Assembly (NCBI RefSeq): GCF_017743735.1
Contig: NZ_JAGHRO010000002.1
Span: forward strand, 310,001 to 374,000
Direction: 5' to 3'
DNA from: Shimia sp. R9_2
GTDB lineage: Bacteria; Pseudomonadota; Alphaproteobacteria; Rhodobacterales; Rhodobacteraceae
DNA: 64,000 nt
Both the position numbers and the translations under genes were made by a program. The notes beneath the pieces are model-generated. The model saw nothing but the letters and a program-made list of their open reading frames with translations. It did not search any database and had not been told where the DNA came from. Below are positions 34,115 to 42,837 of this stretch, one piece after another (positions within the stretch are counted from its first letter, which is position 1; each line of letters opens with the position of its first letter).

Positions 34115-34905
34115 CCGTCCACTTTATCGGTGCAGGCCCCGGTGCGGCCGATCTCTTGACCTTACGGGGTCGCGATCTGATCGCCTCTTGCCCGGTTTGC
34201 CTCTATGCGGGCTCTCTTGTGCCGGATGAAATCCTGTCCCACTGCCCCCAAGACGCGCGCATCATAAACACCGCGCCGCTGGATCTGGATGCCATCGTGG
34301 CCGAATGCAAAGCGGCCCATGAGAAGGGTCAGGATGTGGCGCGTCTGCACTCCGGTGACCTGTCGGTGTGGTCCGCCATGGGGGAACAGCTGCGCCGCCT
34401 GCGCGCTGAGGGCATCCCGGTTTCTGTCACCCCCGGCGTGCCAAGCTTTGCCGCCGCTGCTGCGGCGCTGGAAACCGAGCTCACCCTGCCGGGCCTTGCA
34501 CAATCTGTTGTTCTGACCCGCACCCCCGGGCGCGCCTCCTCCATGCCAGAAGGCGAAACGCTCAATAACTTCGCCGCCACAGGTGCGACCCTTGCGATCC
34601 ATCTGTCCATCGGCAACCTCGATCACGTGATCGCTGATCTGACCCCCGCCTATGGCGCAGGTTGCCCGGTGGCCGTGGTCTACCGCGCCAGCTGGCCTGA
34701 CCAGCAGATCATCCGCACCACGCTCGCCACTCTGAAGGCCGATGTGACCGAAAACATCACCCGCACAGCGTTGATCCTCGTTGGTCCCGCGCTTGCAGGC
34801 GAAGGCTTTGACGAAAGCTGCCTTTACGCCACCGAATATGACCGCCGTTATCGCCCGCAGACCGCAGACAGCCCGTGGTCAAGCTGGCAGCATGGAGACG
34901 ACTGA
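34111..34905 (+). CDS. cobM: Precorrin-4 C11-methyltransferase
   Basis: The 264-residue methyltransferase has [36 protein letters not shown] and [20 protein letters not shown], followed by [11 protein letters not shown]. These fit CobM/CbiF, which methylates C11 of precorrin-4 to precorrin-5. It overlaps cobE by four bases and ends one base before the cobB ATG. Confidence 0.94.
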   Translation: MTVHFIGAGPGAADLLTLRGRDLIASCPVCLYAGSLVPDEILSHCPQDARIINTAPLDLDAIVAECKAAHEKGQDVARLHSGDLSVWSAMGEQLRRLRAEGIPVSVTPGVPSFAAAAAALETELTLPGLAQSVVLTRTPGRASSMPEGETLNNFAATGATLAIHLSIGNLDHVIADLTPAYGAGCPVAVVYRASWPDQQIIRTTLATLKADVTENITRTALILVGPALAGEGFDESCLYATEYDRRYRPQTADSPWSSWQHGDD

Positions 34906-34906
34906 C

Positions 34907-36223
34907 ATGACCACCACCATGCCCCCCGGCATCCTGATTTCCGCCCCCTCCTCCGGCACTGGCAAGACCACCGTGATGCTGGGCCTGCTGCGTGCGCTGG
35001 CCGAAGATGGCCTGAACGTGCAGCCCTTCAAATCCGGCCCGGACTACATCGACCCGGCATTCCACCACGCAGCCGCGCGCCGTCCAGCGTTCAATCTGGA
35101 CACATGGGCCATGCCACCGGCCCTTGCTGGCGGGATATCAGAACAGGCGCAAGGCGCGGACATCATTGTTGCCGAAGGCTCCATGGGGCTGTTTGACGGC
35201 GTTGCGACACGTGGCGAAAACGGCTTTGGCAGCTCTGCGGAAACCGCGCTGATGATGGGCTGGCCTGTGGTTCTGGTGATCGACGTGGGTGGTCAGGCCC
35301 AATCTGCCGCCGCCACCGCGCTTGGCTTCAAAACCTACAACCCCGATCTGCCCTTTGCCGGGGTGATCCTCAACCGCTGCGCCTCCCCGCGCCATGAGCG
35401 CCTCGCGCGGCTGGGCATGGATCAGGCCGGCATCAATGTGCTTGGCGTACTCCCCCGTCGCGGCGATCTTGCCCTGCCAGAGCGCCACCTTGGCCTCATT
35501 CAGGCAATTGAACATCCCGATCTCGAAGAAGCCATCACCGGCTATGCAGCCTTCCTGCGCGAGCACGTGGATTTGGAAGCCATCAAAGCAGCAGCCAAAG
35601 CAGGCCCCGCGCGCACAGGACAGCTGCCCAAGCCCCCGGCCCAGCGTATCGCTCTGGCACGGGATGCGGCCTTTAACTTCACCTATCCGCACCTTCTGAC
35701 CGGTTGGCGCAACGCGGGTGCAGAGATCCTTCCCTTCTCTCCGCTTGCCGATGAAGCCCCTGATGCCAGCGCCGATCTGGTTTGGCTGCCCGGCGGCTAT
35801 CCAGAGCTGCACGCAGGCACGCTTGCCGCCAATCAGACCTATCTTTCGGGTTTGCGCAAACACGCTGAAACCAAACCGGTGCACGGCGAATGCGGCGGCT
35901 ACATGGCACTGGGCCAAGCCCTGATCGACAAAGAGGGCAACCGCCACGAAATGGCCGGCCTTCTGGGGCTTGTGACCTCTTATGAGAAACGCAAGTTCCA
36001 CCTCGGCTACCGCCAAGCGACGTTGCAGGCCCCAATGCTGGGCTTTGACACCGGCGCACGCCTGCGCGGCCACGAATTCCACTATTCCACCATTCTGGAA
36101 GAACCAGATGCCCCGCTCGCCCAAGTTGGCGATGCAGACGGCAACCCGGTGCCGGAAACCGGCTCCATCAAAGGCAACACCACCGGCACCTTCTTTCACC
36201 TGATTGCAGAGGCCTCCGCATGA
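34907..36223 (+). CDS. cobB: Hydrogenobyrinic/cobyrinic acid a,c-diamide synthase
   Basis: The 438-residue protein has a synthetase domain with P-loop SAPSSGTGKTTVML and FKSGPDYIDPAFHH, and a glutaminase domain with the nucleophile in VHGECGGYMALGQ. CobB amidates the a and c side chains with glutamine and ATP before cobalt insertion. The start at 34907 has GGAG nine bases upstream. An in-frame ATG five codons earlier lies inside cobM and lacks such a site. Confidence 0.93.
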   Translation: MTTTMPPGILISAPSSGTGKTTVMLGLLRALAEDGLNVQPFKSGPDYIDPAFHHAAARRPAFNLDTWAMPPALAGGISEQAQGADIIVAEGSMGLFDGVATRGENGFGSSAETALMMGWPVVLVIDVGGQAQSAAATALGFKTYNPDLPFAGVILNRCASPRHERLARLGMDQAGINVLGVLPRRGDLALPERHLGLIQAIEHPDLEEAITGYAAFLREHVDLEAIKAAAKAGPARTGQLPKPPAQRIALARDAAFNFTYPHLLTGWRNAGAEILPFSPLADEAPDASADLVWLPGGYPELHAGTLAANQTYLSGLRKHAETKPVHGECGGYMALGQALIDKEGNRHEMAGLLGLVTSYEKRKFHLGYRQATLQAPMLGFDTGARLRGHEFHYSTILEEPDAPLAQVGDADGNPVPETGSIKGNTTGTFFHLIAEASA

Positions 36224-36942
36224 CCGGCTTTGTCAGTTTCGTAAGCTCCGGCCCGGGTGATCCCGAATTGCTCACCCTGAAGGCGGTGGACCGCCTGCAA
36301 AAGGCGGAGGCCGTGCTGTTTGACGACCTCTCCGCAGGCCCCATTCTGGAGCACGCCAACAAAGAGGCAGATCTTGTTGGGGTGGGCAAACGCGCAGGCC
36401 GCCCGTCGCCCAAGCAACACCACGTCAGCCAGCTTTTGGTGGATTACGCCCAATCCGGCGCCCATGTGGTGCGCCTGAAATCCGGTGACAGCGGTATTTT
36501 TGGCCGTTTGGAAGAAGAGATCACCGCGCTCAAAGAGGCTGGCATTGATTTTGAAATCATCCCCGGTGTGACGTCGGCCAGCGCCGCCGCCGCTGCTGCT
36601 GGCATCCCACTGACCCGTCGTTTGGTCGCCCGTCGCGTGCAATTTGTCACCGGTCACGATGTGGCGGGCGCCCTGCCCGGCGATCTCAACCTTCAGGCGC
36701 TCGCAGACCCCGGTGCCACCACCGTGCTGTTCATGCCCAAGCGCACTTTCCCGGAACTGGCCGAAAAGCTCTTTGCCACGGGCCTGCGCCGCGACTGCCC
36801 TGCGCTCTTGGCTGAAAGCGTGTCCCACCCGGAACAGACGCTCACCCGTACCACGATGGACGAGCTCGCCAAACAGTTGGCCGAAGAGATTTCCTCAGCA
36901 CCGGGCATCATCCTCTTTGGCGAACTGGCAGATCCCAAATGA
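36220..36942 (+). CDS. cobA: Uroporphyrinogen-III C-methyltransferase
   Basis: The 240-residue protein makes precorrin-2 by methylating C2 and C7 of uroporphyrinogen III, the branch to cobalamin and siroheme. Motifs are SSGPGDPELLTLKAVDRL, KRAGRPSPKQ, VRLKSGDSGIFGR and PGVTSASAAAAAAGIPLTRR. It lacks CysG oxidase/ferrochelatase parts. It overlaps both cobB and cobF by four bases. Confidence 0.95.
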   Translation: MTGFVSFVSSGPGDPELLTLKAVDRLQKAEAVLFDDLSAGPILEHANKEADLVGVGKRAGRPSPKQHHVSQLLVDYAQSGAHVVRLKSGDSGIFGRLEEEITALKEAGIDFEIIPGVTSASAAAAAAGIPLTRRLVARRVQFVTGHDVAGALPGDLNLQALADPGATTVLFMPKRTFPELAEKLFATGLRRDCPALLAESVSHPEQTLTRTTMDELAKQLAEEISSAPGIILFGELADPK

Positions 36943-37694
36943 CCACGCTTTCCCTCGTTGGCATTGGCTCAGGCAACCCGGACCACCTCACCCGACAGGC
37001 GCTCAAAACGCTGGAGGCGGCAGATGTCATCCTGCTGCCCCGCAAGGGCGATGAGAAAACCGAACTCGCTGACCTGCGCCGCATGATCGCCGCAGAGCTC
37101 CTCACCACCGAGCCCAAAATCGTCGAATTTGACTATCCGGTGCGCGACGCGGACACGCCGAAATATCTCGACGGGGTGAACACTTGGCACGATGCACTTG
37201 CCGCGATCTGGCAAGATCTCATCGCCACGCATGCTCCCTCTGACGGCCATGTGGCGCTGATGGTCTGGGGCGACCCGTCGCTCTATGACAGCACCTTGCG
37301 CATCGCAGATCGCCTGATTGCACGCGGCATCCCGCTCTCTGTGAATGTGGTGCCCGGCATCACCTCTCTGCAGATGCTCACCGCCGCCCACGCCATACCG
37401 CTCAACACTTTGGGCGATCCGGTCCAGATCACCACGGGGCGCAAGCTGCGCGAAGACGGCTGGCCCGAAGGTGTTTCAACCCTGGCCGTGATGCTGGATG
37501 GCAGCTGCTCTTTCCAGCATCTCGATCCTGAAGATCTGCACATCTGGTGGGGCGGCTATGTGGGCATGGATCAGCAAATCCTGATCGAAGGCCCGCTGGC
37601 AGAAACCTCCGCCAAAATAATCAAGGCCCGCGCAGATGCACGGGCCCAGATTGGTTGGATTATGGATATCTATCTGCTGCGCAAAGCGGCTTAG
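36939..37694 (+). CDS. cobF: Precorrin-6A synthase (deacetylating)
   Basis: This 251-residue methylase adds a methyl group at C1 and removes the C1 acetyl group, a step found only in the aerobic pathway. It begins VGIGSGNPDHLTRQALKTL, has ILLPRKGDEK, LMVWGDPSLYDSTLRIA and PGITSLQMLTAAHAIPLNTLG, typical for CobF. Its stop overlaps the convergent alcohol dehydrogenase stop by four bases, with no terminator in between. Confidence 0.94.
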   Translation: MTTLSLVGIGSGNPDHLTRQALKTLEAADVILLPRKGDEKTELADLRRMIAAELLTTEPKIVEFDYPVRDADTPKYLDGVNTWHDALAAIWQDLIATHAPSDGHVALMVWGDPSLYDSTLRIADRLIARGIPLSVNVVPGITSLQMLTAAHAIPLNTLGDPVQITTGRKLREDGWPEGVSTLAVMLDGSCSFQHLDPEDLHIWWGGYVGMDQQILIEGPLAETSAKIIKARADARAQIGWIMDIYLLRKAA

Positions 37695-38836
37695 ACCGTC
37701 GCCTCAAACAGCGCTGTGAGGTTCGCCTCAGTCAGTTCCACCGGGTTGCCACCGCAGCTCGGATCAATCAGCGCGCCTTTGACCAGCTCAGGGATGGCAT
37801 CTGCTTTCACGCCAAGGTCAGACAGCTTGCGCGGAATGGCAAAGCTGTCGTTGAAGCCCTGCACAAAGGCGCGGAACCCATCAAAGCCGCCTTCAACACC
37901 AAGATAACCAGCAGCGCGATCAAACCGCTCCGCAATTTCAGGCGCATTCAGCTCCAGAACCGCCGGCATACAGACCGCATTGGTGGTGCCGTGGTGCGTG
38001 TTAAACATCGCGCCCACCGGATGGCTCATGGCATGGATGGCGCCAAGACCTTTTTGGAATGCCGTCGCGCCCATCATCGCCGCACTCATCATATGCGCAC
38101 GGGCTTCCAGATCTTTGCCATCGGCATAGGCGCGCGGCAGGTTCTCGATCACAAGCTTCATGCCTTCCAGAGCGATGCCCTGGCTCATCGGATGATAATG
38201 CGGGCTGGAATAGGCCTCCACACAATGGGCAAAGGCATCAAGCCCGGTGCCTGCGGTGATGAACTGCGGCATGCCCACGGTGAGCTCCGGATCACAGATC
38301 ACAATGGCTGGCAGCACCTTGGGGTGGAAGATGATTTTCTTCTCATGGCTCACGGAATTGGTGATGACGCTGGCGCGCCCCACCTCAGAGCCCGTGCCAG
38401 CTGTGGTTGGAACAGCAATGATCGGCGCAATCCCGTCAGGATCGGCGCGGGTCCACCAATCGCCAATGTCCTCAAAATCCCAAACCGGACGGGTCTGGCC
38501 AGACATAAAGGCCACCATCTTGCCCAGATCAAGGCCTGAGCCGCCACCAAAGGCGATCACCCCGTCGTGCCCACCAGCGCGGTAGACCTCAAGACCCGCC
38601 TCAAGGTTCTTCTCATTGGGGTTCGGATCAACTTCGGAGAACATCGCGCGCCCAAGCCCGGCAGCTTCCAGAAGATCCAGTGTCGCCGTGGTGATCGGCA
38701 GATCCGCGAGACCTTTGTCCGTCACCAGAAGCGGCTTCTTCATGCCGGTAGCCGCACAGGCATCTGCCAGCTCCTTGATACGGCCAACGCCAAATTTCAC
38801 TGCAGTCGGGTAAGACCAGTTGCCAACAAGTGTCAT
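37691..38836 (-). CDS. Iron-containing alcohol dehydrogenase
   Basis: The 381-residue enzyme belongs to group III Fe-dependent alcohol dehydrogenases, with GGGSGLDLGK for cofactor binding, TTAGTGSEV, and metal ligands in DAFAHCVEAYSSP and HAMSHPVGAMFNTHHG. It oxidises a primary alcohol with NAD(P). It overlaps the aldehyde dehydrogenase stop as ATGA. It is last in the leftward operon, so it likely oxidises a hydroxyl group of the imported compound, or of its glutamylated form, to the aldehyde. Confidence 0.9.
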   Translation of the reverse strand: MTLVGNWSYPTAVKFGVGRIKELADACAATGMKKPLLVTDKGLADLPITTATLDLLEAAGLGRAMFSEVDPNPNEKNLEAGLEVYRAGGHDGVIAFGGGSGLDLGKMVAFMSGQTRPVWDFEDIGDWWTRADPDGIAPIIAVPTTAGTGSEVGRASVITNSVSHEKKIIFHPKVLPAIVICDPELTVGMPQFITAGTGLDAFAHCVEAYSSPHYHPMSQGIALEGMKLVIENLPRAYADGKDLEARAHMMSAAMMGATAFQKGLGAIHAMSHPVGAMFNTHHGTTNAVCMPAVLELNAPEIAERFDRAAGYLGVEGGFDGFRAFVQGFNDSFAIPRKLSDLGVKADAIPELVKGALIDPSCGGNPVELTEANLTALFEATV

Positions 38837-40215
38837 GATGTCACCTTTTTCAGATGGTAGGATTTTGGACGTGTGAGGTTCTGGAAGCCAATCACCGAGA
38901 GCCCTCCGCCACGCCCTGTGTTTTTGCAGCCGGTCCAGCACAGGCCCGGATCGAGGTAATCCGCCCGGTTCATGAACACTGTACCGGTCTCGATCTCATT
39001 GCCCACACGCTCTGCGCGCGCGACGTCTTTGGTCCAGAGGCTTGCGGTCAGACCAAACTCGCTATCGTTCATCAAGGCAATCGCCTCTTCGTCAGAGGAG
39101 ACCTTCATGATGCCGACAACAGGGCCAAAGCTCTCATCACGCATCACGCGCATGTCATGGGTCACATCGGTCAGGATCTGCGGTGTGAGGTAAGCCCCGC
39201 CATCATCCTCGGCAAAAGTCTCAATATGCGCCGTCGCCCCGGCTTCCAGGGCTTCCGCAATCTGCGCGCGCACCTCATCAGCAAAACGCACGTTGGCCAT
39301 CGGGCCAATTGTGGTTTCTTCATCCAGCGGGTTGCCTAGCTTGTAGCCGTTCACAACTGCCACAGCCTTTTCCACAAAAGCGTCATAGAGGCTTTCATGC
39401 ACATAGATCCGCTCGATACCACAGCAGCACTGACCGGAATTGAACATCGCCCCGTCAATCAGCGTATCCACGGCCGCATCCAGATCCGCGTCTTCCATGA
39501 CATAGCCCGGGTCTTTGCCGCCAAGCTCTGTGCCAACGCCCGTAAATGTGCCCGCCGCCGCGCGCTCCATCGCCTGACCGCCGACGACAGAGCCAGTGAA
39601 GTTCACAAAATCAAACGCATTGCCCGCAATCAGATCATTGGTCACGTCATGGCTCAGGAAGACATTCTGGAACACATCTTCCGGCACACCCGCGCTGTGG
39701 AAGGCCTGCGCCATGCGCTCACCCACAAGAAGCGTTTGCGTCGCGTGTTTCAGCATAACGGTGTTGCCCGCAATCAGCGCAGGTGCCACCGTGTTGATCG
39801 CGGTCATGTAAGGGTAGTTCCAGGGTGCCACCACAAAGACCACGCCATGCGGCAGACGCTTGATGTAGCGCTTAAACGTCCCGTCTTCGCCCACCTGAAT
39901 ATCCGCCAGAGACTCCGCAGCGATGTCCGCCATATAGCTTGCGCGCTCATTAAAGCCGCCAAACTCCCCGCCATAGCGCACGGGCCGGCCCATCATCTTG
40001 GCAATCTCTGGCACGATCTCATCGTTCATCGCGCCCACAGCGGCCACACCCGCCATCACCAGATCAATCCGCTCCTGCAAAGGCCGCGCGGCCCAGGCTT
40101 TCTGCGCGTCCTTTGCACGTTTGGCCGCAGCAAAGGCCTCATCAGCACTCAGTACAGGCCTTTCTGCAAAAACCGACCCATCGATCGGAGAGATACATGT
40201 CAACATGCCGCTCAT
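38833..40215 (-). CDS. NAD(P)-dependent aldehyde dehydrogenase
   Basis: The 460-residue protein is an ALDH: APWNYPYMTAINTVAPALIAG, FTGSVVGGQAM, the catalytic Glu in ELGGKDPGYVMEDAD and the catalytic Cys in NSGQCCCGIERIYV, then DESFGPVVGIM. It is close to succinate-semialdehyde-type dehydrogenases. The start at 40215 is supported by GGAG eight bases upstream; the frame runs 17 codons further back. It acts in the cytoplasm, probably on the aldehyde made by the Fe-ADH. Confidence 0.9.
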   Translation of the reverse strand: MSGMLTCISPIDGSVFAERPVLSADEAFAAAKRAKDAQKAWAARPLQERIDLVMAGVAAVGAMNDEIVPEIAKMMGRPVRYGGEFGGFNERASYMADIAAESLADIQVGEDGTFKRYIKRLPHGVVFVVAPWNYPYMTAINTVAPALIAGNTVMLKHATQTLLVGERMAQAFHSAGVPEDVFQNVFLSHDVTNDLIAGNAFDFVNFTGSVVGGQAMERAAAGTFTGVGTELGGKDPGYVMEDADLDAAVDTLIDGAMFNSGQCCCGIERIYVHESLYDAFVEKAVAVVNGYKLGNPLDEETTIGPMANVRFADEVRAQIAEALEAGATAHIETFAEDDGGAYLTPQILTDVTHDMRVMRDESFGPVVGIMKVSSDEEAIALMNDSEFGLTASLWTKDVARAERVGNEIETGTVFMNRADYLDPGLCWTGCKNTGRGGGLSVIGFQNLTRPKSYHLKKVTS

Positions 40216-40279
40216 GGCAACACTCCATCCATAAGGGGCACAACGCCCCGCTTTCTCATTCGTCAAATATCCCGGGGAG

Positions 40280-40299
40280 TGTGAGGGGCTGGCCCCTCA
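40280..40299. repeat. Perfect inverted repeat between the GS-like and ALDH genes
   Basis: GTGAGGGG-CTGG-CCCCTCAC is a perfect 8-bp stem with a 4-base loop, preceded by AATATCCCGGGGAGT. It has no T-run, so it is more likely an RNA stability element or dispersed intergenic repeat than a terminator. Confidence 0.45.
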
Positions 40300-40310
40300 C
40301 CTCTTCCGGC

Positions 40311-41675
40311 TTACGCCCGTTCAAACCCGCGCGCAATTTCCCAATCGGTTACCACCGCGTCAAAGGCTTCCTGCTCCCATTCGGCCATCCGCACATAATG
40401 GTCAACCACTTCGCTGCCCATCGCCTCGCGCAACATGTCAGAGCCGCGCAGCGCCTCGGTTGCATCACGCAGGTTTGTCGGGATCACATTGTCGCCTGCC
40501 TCATAAGCATCGCCTGTCAAAGGCGTGCCCGGATCGAGTTTCTCTTCGATGCCCTTGATGCCTGCTGCCAGCATCGCCGCGATGGCCAGATAGGGGTTCA
40601 TATCCGCCCCCGGCACTCGACATTCCACGCGCACAGCCTTGCTGCCATCACCGCACAAACGGAACGCGGCCGTGCGGTTGTCAACCGACCAGACCTTGGC
40701 GGTCGGCGCAAAGCTGCCCTTCTGGAAGCGCTTGTAGCTGTTCACATAAGGCGCAAGGAACACGGTGATGTCATCTGCGTATTTCAGCAAGCCGCCCAGA
40801 TAGTTGCGCGCCAAGTCAGACATGCCCAGATCCTTGTCCGCATCATAAAACGCAGGCACGCCGTCTTTGATCCAAAGCGACTGGTGCACATGGCTGGCGC
40901 TGCCCACTTTGTCATGGTGCCACTTTGGCAGGAAGGACACCGCATGGCCCTGCTGCCAGCCAATCTCCTTGGCCGCATGTTTGGAAATCGTATGGTTTTC
41001 GGCTGCGTCCATGGCGCTGCCATAGCGGATGTTGAGCTCTTCCTGCCCGGTTTCTGCCTCCCCTTTAGACCCTTCCACAGGAATGCCTGAGGCATAAAGC
41101 CCATTGCGCAACGCGCGCATCACACCTTCTTCCTTGGTGGTCTGAAGGATGTGATAATCCTCATTGTAAGCGCTGATCGGGGTCAGGTCGCGATAGCCCG
41201 TCTTGCCCAGCTCTTCAAAGCTCTGCTCAAAAATGAAGAACTCAAGTTCGGTTGCCGACACCGCTTCAAAACCCATCTCCGCAAGCCGTGCGATCTGTTT
41301 CTTCAGCATCGCGCGTGGGGAATGCGCAATGTCGTGGTGACCGTGGTGATCCATCACGTCACAGATCACCAGCGCAGTGCCTTCCAGCCACGCCGCCCGG
41401 CGCAAAGTGCTCAGGTCCGGCTTCATCAAATAGTCGCCATAGCCTGCCGCCCAGCTAGTTGCGGCATAGCCTTCCACCGTGTGCATCTCCAGATCGGTCG
41501 CCAACAGGTAGTTGCAGCAATGGGTTTCCTCCCACGCGCTGTCCACAAAGTGCTGCGCCACAAACCGCTTGCCCATCAAGCGACCCTGCATATCCACGAT
41601 ACAGGCCAGAACAGTGTCAATTTCGCCGCTCGCGCTCAGGCCACGCAGCTCATCAAGGGTCAGATTGCCAGACAT
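40311..41675 (-). CDS. Glutamine-synthetase-family protein, gamma-glutamyl-amine ligase type
   Basis: The 454-residue protein has the GS catalytic core: ATELEFFIFEQSFEE, GSASHVHQSLW, NSYKRFQKGSFAP and RVPGADMNPYLAIAAMLAAG. The last motifs match PuuA/GlnT-like gamma-glutamylpolyamine or gamma-glutamylamine synthetases more than true glutamine synthetase, which carries GSGMHxHxS. It should use ATP to link glutamate to an amine. It sits in one operon with a TRAP transporter, ADH and ALDH, which suggests glutamylation of an imported amine. Start chosen at MSGNLTLDELRG. Confidence 0.88.
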   Translation of the reverse strand: MSGNLTLDELRGLSASGEIDTVLACIVDMQGRLMGKRFVAQHFVDSAWEETHCCNYLLATDLEMHTVEGYAATSWAAGYGDYLMKPDLSTLRRAAWLEGTALVICDVMDHHGHHDIAHSPRAMLKKQIARLAEMGFEAVSATELEFFIFEQSFEELGKTGYRDLTPISAYNEDYHILQTTKEEGVMRALRNGLYASGIPVEGSKGEAETGQEELNIRYGSAMDAAENHTISKHAAKEIGWQQGHAVSFLPKWHHDKVGSASHVHQSLWIKDGVPAFYDADKDLGMSDLARNYLGGLLKYADDITVFLAPYVNSYKRFQKGSFAPTAKVWSVDNRTAAFRLCGDGSKAVRVECRVPGADMNPYLAIAAMLAAGIKGIEEKLDPGTPLTGDAYEAGDNVIPTNLRDATEALRGSDMLREAMGSEVVDHYVRMAEWEQEAFDAVVTDWEIARGFERA

Positions 41676-41700
41676 CAAATGCGCCTTCTTTGTTGAGTGC

Positions 41701-41728
41701 CGAAGCCCCATCGACGGACGGGGCTTCG
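41701..41728. repeat. Hairpin between dctP and the GS-like gene
   Basis: CGAAGCCCC (41701-41709) and GGGGCTTCG (41720-41728) form a perfect 9-bp stem with a 10-base loop, 22 bases past the dctP stop. No T-run follows on the minus strand, so it may stabilise the upstream dctP message or partially terminate. Confidence 0.5.
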
Positions 41729-41750
41729 AAAGATGTTATTGCCGAAAGAC

Positions 41751-42785
41751 TTAGCCGTAACGGTACGGGCGACCCGCCGCCTGCATGTCTGCGTTGTACT
41801 TGCGGAAGATCTCCACAACTTTTGCCTTGGTTGGGCTTTCCGCTGCGATCTCATCCCAGAATTTCACAGCTGCGGTTTCCACCTGTGCCCATTCTTCATC
41901 CGGAATAGAGGTCAGCTGCATCTTGGTGCCGTTCACACGCAGGTTGGCCTCGCCGCCCCAATACCACCACTGACGATAGTAGTGAGACTGGTCACAGCAA
42001 ACGCGGAACAGGGTCTGCAGATCTTCTGGCAGCTCATTCCACCGGTCTTGGTTGGCAAAGAAGCTGCCCGCCCATGCGCCGGAAATGTTGTTGGTCAGGA
42101 AATAGTTGGTCACATCGGCCCAACCCACGGTGTAGTCCTCCGTGATGCCCGACCATGCGATGCCGTCAAGCTCGCCGGTCTGCACAGCCACTTCGATGTC
42201 TTCCCAAGGCAGGGTCACAGGCACCACGCCGAATTGGCTGAGGAAGCGGCCTGCGGTTGGGAAGGTGAAGATGCGCTTGCCTTTCAGATCAGCCAGGGAG
42301 TTGATCGGATCTTTGGTGGCAAAGTGGCAAGGATCCCATGCACCGGCGCTGATGTGCTTCACACCCACTTTGGAATACTCTTCGTCCCAGATCTCGTTCA
42401 GGCCGTACTGATTGAACAGCACAGGCACATCGAGGCTGTAGCGGGAGGCAAACGGGAAGTAGCCGCCAAACACGGTCACCTCAGTCGGCGACGCCATGGA
42501 GTCATCGTCAGACTGCACCGCATCAATGGTGCCGCGCTGCATGGCACGGAACAGCTCACCTGTCGGCACAAGTTGGTCAGCGTAGAAGAGTTCAATCTGC
42601 ATACGGTCGCCCGCAATCTTGTTGAACATCTCAATCGCCGGATCGATCACATGTGCTGCCAGCGCGGGGCCGGCATAGGTCTGCATGCGCCATTTGATGG
42701 TGCTTTGCGCAATCGCCGGTGTCGCCAACGGTGCCGCAACTGCGCCAGCGCCAGCGGCTTGAAGAAACTTACGTCTTGTCGTCAT
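41751..42785 (-). CDS. dctP: TRAP transporter solute-binding protein (DctP family)
   Basis: The 344-residue protein has a twin-arginine signal (TTRRKFLQAAGAGAVAAPLA, cleavage near AIA-QS), so it should be exported folded to the periplasm. The mature domain fits DctP: IKWRMQTYAGPA, GELFRAMQRGTIDAVQ, GKRIFTFPTAGRFLSQFG and the C-terminal helical part. It binds the substrate for the DctQM permease; the ligand cannot be predicted from sequence. It is the last of the three transporter genes, with a hairpin downstream. Confidence 0.92.
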   Translation of the reverse strand: MTTRRKFLQAAGAGAVAAPLATPAIAQSTIKWRMQTYAGPALAAHVIDPAIEMFNKIAGDRMQIELFYADQLVPTGELFRAMQRGTIDAVQSDDDSMASPTEVTVFGGYFPFASRYSLDVPVLFNQYGLNEIWDEEYSKVGVKHISAGAWDPCHFATKDPINSLADLKGKRIFTFPTAGRFLSQFGVVPVTLPWEDIEVAVQTGELDGIAWSGITEDYTVGWADVTNYFLTNNISGAWAGSFFANQDRWNELPEDLQTLFRVCCDQSHYYRQWWYWGGEANLRVNGTKMQLTSIPDEEWAQVETAAVKFWDEIAAESPTKAKVVEIFRKYNADMQAAGRPYRYG

Positions 42786-42837
42786 CTCTTACTCTCCTTG
42801 TTGAATCTGGCCCCGTTTTCGGCGCTCTGTAGATTTT

